Below, piece by piece: positions 5,338 to 7,451 of a stretch of 7,451 nt of DNA. The DNA is from Gammaproteobacteria bacterium (GTDB taxonomy: Bacteria > Pseudomonadota > Gammaproteobacteria > UBA9214): positions 1 to 7,451 of the forward strand of contig DAOVYA010000067.1 of NCBI GenBank assembly GCA_030635865.1, given 5' to 3'. Positions within the stretch are counted from its first letter, which is position 1. Each line of letters starts with the position of its first letter. The position numbers and the translations under genes are program-made. Under the pieces are notes generated by a model. The model was not told the DNA's origin and ran no database searches. It worked only from the letters and a program-made list of their open reading frames with translations.

Positions 5338-6552
5338 GTGGTCGCTATCGGGAATCAAAGCAGGGTTTTGTCCGGCATGCGGCCAACAGGTCGCCTGCAC
5401 CTCGGGCATTACCATGGCGTACTGAAAAACTGGGTCAAACTACAGCAGGAATTCGACTGCTTTTTTTTCGTGGCCGACTGGCACGCGCTCACTACCCATT
5501 ACGAAGACTCACAGATCATTGCAGACAATGTCTGGGACATGGTCATTGACTGGCTGGCCGTCGGCGTCAATCCGGGCTCGGCAAAACTGTTCATCCAGTC
5601 CTATGTCCCGGAACATGCTGAACTGCATTTGCTGCTCTCGATGGTGACCCCGCTGGGCTGGCTGGAGCGTGTACCAAGCTACAAGGACCAGCAGGAAAAA
5701 CTCCGTGAACGTGATCTGGCCACCTATGGTTTTCTTGGCTACCCGCTGTTACAGGGCGCCGACATCCTCATCTATGGCGCGGACAAGGTCCCGGTCGGGG
5801 AAGACCAGGTTGCACATGTTGAGTTGACGCGTGAAATCGCACGCCGGTTTAACCATTTATACGGGCGCGAACCCGGTTTCGAGGAGGCGGCACATGCCGC
5901 CATCAAAAAGATGGGCAAGAAGAATGCGCGCCTGTACAAGGACTTGCTGAAGCGCTACCAGGAGCAGGGCGATCACGAGGCGCTGGAGGTCGCGCGTGCC
6001 TTGCTGAAGGAGCAGCAAAACCTTGCCATCAGTGACCGTGAGCGCCTGGCGGGTTTCCTGGAAGGGGGTGGACGCATGATCCTTACGGAACCACAGGCAC
6101 TCCTGGCACCGGCTTCGAAAATGCCCGGCCTCGACGGGCAGAAAATGTCCAAATCCTACGGCAATACCATCAGTCTGCGGGAGGATCCCGAGGCCATCCG
6201 GGAAAAACTGCGGACCATGCCCACGGACCCGGCACGGGTCCGCCGCACTGACCCCGGCAACCCGGATATCTGCCCGGTCTGGCAACTGCATGAAGTTTAT
6301 TCCGGTGATGAAGTAAAGGACTGGGTCCGGGAGGGCTGTACTACGGCGGGTATCGGTTGTCTGGATTGTAAACAGCCCGTTATCGATTCCGTACTGGCCG
6401 AGCTTGCACCCATACAGGAGCGTGCCCGTGAGTTTGAGCGGGACCAGGAACGGGTGCGGGCGATTATCAACGAAGGATCGGAAGCCGCTCGTGACGTGGC
6501 CCGTGAAACCCTGGACGAGGTACGCCAGGCGATGGGTCTTGTCTATTCATAA
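5338..6552 (+). CDS. trpS: Tryptophan-tRNA ligase, long form with internal insertion
   Basis: A 404-residue class Ic aminoacyl-tRNA synthetase that activates tryptophan with ATP and charges tRNA-Trp in the cytosol. The Rossmann-fold signatures are intact: HLGH (21-24, the HIGH motif) in SGMRPTGRLHLGHYHG, GEDQ (154-157) and KMSKS (269-273). The protein is about 70 residues longer than E. coli TrpS. The extra length is largely a charged helical insertion at about 181-247, between RFNHLYGREPG and the TEPQALL...KMSKS region. I recall the same insertion in other beta/gammaproteobacterial TrpS proteins, so it is a lineage form and not damage. A CTTAGIGCLDCK segment (334-345) has cysteines at 334, 341 and 344. 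The GTG start is set by AGGAG 6 nt upstream, overlapping the end of the M50 gene. Confidence 0.96.
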   Translation: MVAIGNQSRVLSGMRPTGRLHLGHYHGVLKNWVKLQQEFDCFFFVADWHALTTHYEDSQIIADNVWDMVIDWLAVGVNPGSAKLFIQSYVPEHAELHLLLSMVTPLGWLERVPSYKDQQEKLRERDLATYGFLGYPLLQGADILIYGADKVPVGEDQVAHVELTREIARRFNHLYGREPGFEEAAHAAIKKMGKKNARLYKDLLKRYQEQGDHEALEVARALLKEQQNLAISDRERLAGFLEGGGRMILTEPQALLAPASKMPGLDGQKMSKSYGNTISLREDPEAIREKLRTMPTDPARVRRTDPGNPDICPVWQLHEVYSGDEVKDWVREGCTTAGIGCLDCKQPVIDSVLAELAPIQERAREFERDQERVRAIINEGSEAARDVARETLDEVRQAMGLVYS

Positions 6553-6587
6553 CCGGAATGACGATGCTTTTGATACAAACTGTATAA

Positions 6588-6604
6588 CCCGCGCCTCGCG
6601 CGGG
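6588..6604 (+). repeat. Short GC hairpin after trpS
   Basis: CCCGCGC (6588-6594) pairs with GCGCGGG (6598-6604) around a CTC loop. No T run follows, so it is not a standard terminator by itself. It may cap the 3' end of the trpS message together with the downstream terminator candidate. Confidence 0.45.
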
Positions 6605-6629
6605 GAATCTCACTGTTCCAGGCGGGGCG

Positions 6630-6647
6630 CCGGTCCTACCGGTTTTT
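6630..6647 (+). terminator. Candidate intrinsic terminator downstream of trpS
   Basis: CCGGT (6630-6634) pairs with ACCGG (6638-6642) around a CCT loop and is followed at once by TTTTT (6643-6647). The stem is only 5 bp, so it may be inefficient and let some transcription read into scpA. It lies 77 bp after the trpS stop. Confidence 0.5.
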
Positions 6648-6658
6648 GCCAATAAAAA

Positions 6659-6687
6659 CAGACATATTGCAGAAAATCATGTAATAT
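6659..6687 (+). promoter_or_regulatory. Candidate sigma70 promoter for scpA
   Basis: CAGACA (6659-6664, 4/6 match to TTGACA) and TAATAT (6682-6687, 4/6 match) are separated by 17 bp, just after the trpS terminator candidate and in an AT-rich patch. A start near 6694 would give a leader of about 56 nt beginning with a small hairpin, GACGAT-GCAA-ATCGTC (6694-6709). Confidence 0.4.
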
Positions 6688-6749
6688 TCGCCAGACGATG
6701 CAAATCGTCCCTCGGTGACAATGCGGGTCATCCCGTACCAGGGCATTTA

Positions 6750-7451
6750 ATGAGCGAAAATCAGAGCCGCGCAGTTACGTCGGACATCCAGGCACAGGAA
6801 GAAATCTCTCTCGCTGTTATTCAGGGTCGGACCATCGACTCACTCCCCCAGGATCTCTACATACCGCCAGACGCAATGGAGGTTTTCCTTGAGGCCTTCG
6901 AGGGCCCGCTGGACCTTCTGCTGTACCTGATCCGTAAGGAAAATATCGAGATTGTCGATATCTCCGTTGCCGAGATAACGCGCCAATACATTGAATATAT
7001 TGAACTTATGCAGGTGATGCGGCTGGATTTGGCGGCCGAGTACCTGGTCATGTCGGCGATGCTGGCCGAGATTAAATCCCGCATGCTGTTGCCGCGTCCC
7101 GCTGGCGATGAAGAGGATGAAAACGATCCACGTGCCGAACTGGTGCGCCGGTTGCAGGAGTACGAACGATACAAGCAGGCTGCGGAAGACCTGGATGCCT
7201 TGCCCAGGCTCGGGCGTGATGTCTTCCAGGCCGGGGCCGAGAGTCCTGAACAGAAGATCGTTCAGTTGCCGCCGGAAGTGGACCTGCAGGACCTGATTGC
7301 TGCGTTCCAGGAAGTGATGCAACGTGCCTCCATGTTTGAGCATCACCATGTACAGATGGAGTCGCTGTCAGTTCGGGAACGTATGTCCGGTGTCTTGAGC
7401 AGGGTCAGTTCAACCCGGTTCACCCGGTTTACCGACTTGTTCACGGTTGAA
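6750..7451 (+). CDS. scpA: Segregation and condensation protein A, 3' end outside the window
   Basis: The first 234 residues of ScpA, the kleisin that bridges the two heads of the SMC dimer and recruits ScpB to make the bacterial condensin. The frame is open to the last base and contains no stop, so the gene is cut only by the window edge. Residues 1-43 are a variable, partly acidic N-terminal extension. The kleisin N-terminal domain follows: VFLEAFEGPLDLLLYLIRKENIEIVDISVAEITRQYIEYI (45-84), then DLAAEYLVMSAMLAEIKSRMLLP (93-115), an acidic linker (120-127), and a charged helical middle (130-210). The C-terminal winged-helix part that contacts the SMC cap has just begun. Start: ATG 6750 with AGGG 6 nt upstream. 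scpB would be the expected next gene. Confidence 0.95.
   Translation, partial: MSENQSRAVTSDIQAQEEISLAVIQGRTIDSLPQDLYIPPDAMEVFLEAFEGPLDLLLYLIRKENIEIVDISVAEITRQYIEYIELMQVMRLDLAAEYLVMSAMLAEIKSRMLLPRPAGDEEDENDPRAELVRRLQEYERYKQAAEDLDALPRLGRDVFQAGAESPEQKIVQLPPEVDLQDLIAAFQEVMQRASMFEHHHVQMESLSVRERMSGVLSRVSSTRFTRFTDLFTVE

Noticed and set aside
6553..6749. T-box, attenuator or other tryptophan-responsive leader linked to trpS
   Set aside because: The region lies downstream of trpS. The 9-bp gap before trpS leaves no room for a leader, and no run of Trp codons is seen in any short frame.
1..7451. A defence, toxin-antitoxin, secretion or biosynthetic system hidden in the window
   Set aside because: All sizeable frames are accounted for by conserved housekeeping genes plus one unknown protein. 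No toxin-antitoxin pairs, phage genes, integrase, tRNA attachment site or tandem repeats are visible.

Overview
This window looks like ordinary chromosome from a moderately GC-rich gammaproteobacterium. yciB, yciI, rnm (yciV) and yciO resemble their Escherichia coli counterparts closely and are genes that flank the trp operon in enterics. The organism also carries scpA, so it condenses its chromosome with SMC-ScpAB instead of MukBEF. This, with the long form of TrpS, argues against an enteric and for a deeper-branching lineage (for example Chromatiales-like). That placement is inference.

Layout. The left part (about 1-3035) is on the minus strand. Read in transcription order it holds an unrecognised 242-residue helical protein, then a small MITE-like element, then a compact operon: yciB (membrane protein), yciI, bolA, and a parvulin-type peptidyl-prolyl isomerase lipoprotein. 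The operon ends at a strong intrinsic terminator at the left edge. yciB/yciI overlap by one base and yciI/bolA are one base apart. From 3116 the plus strand carries rnm (PHP-domain 5'-3' exonuclease/phosphatase), yciO (TsaC/Sua5-like), a site-2 protease-like M50 membrane protein, trpS and the first 234 codons of scpA, which runs off the right edge. The 3036-3115 gap is a divergent promoter region. A near-perfect -10 box lies just before the M50 gene, and a terminator candidate followed by a promoter candidate separates trpS from scpA.

Functionally these are housekeeping genes: envelope protein folding and morphology (parvulin, YciB, M50 protease), Fe-S/redox control (BolA), RNA maturation (Rnm), nucleotide or tRNA-linked chemistry (YciO), translation (TrpS) and chromosome segregation (ScpA).

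I found no defence island, prophage, CRISPR array or other new multi-gene system. The most distinctive item is the 131-bp non-coding element at 2176-2306. It has 16-bp imperfect terminal inverted repeats, a 4-bp TTAG direct repeat at its borders, and a nested palindrome of the dispersed GTCATTGCGAG type. One border lies exactly on the stop codon of the unknown gene.
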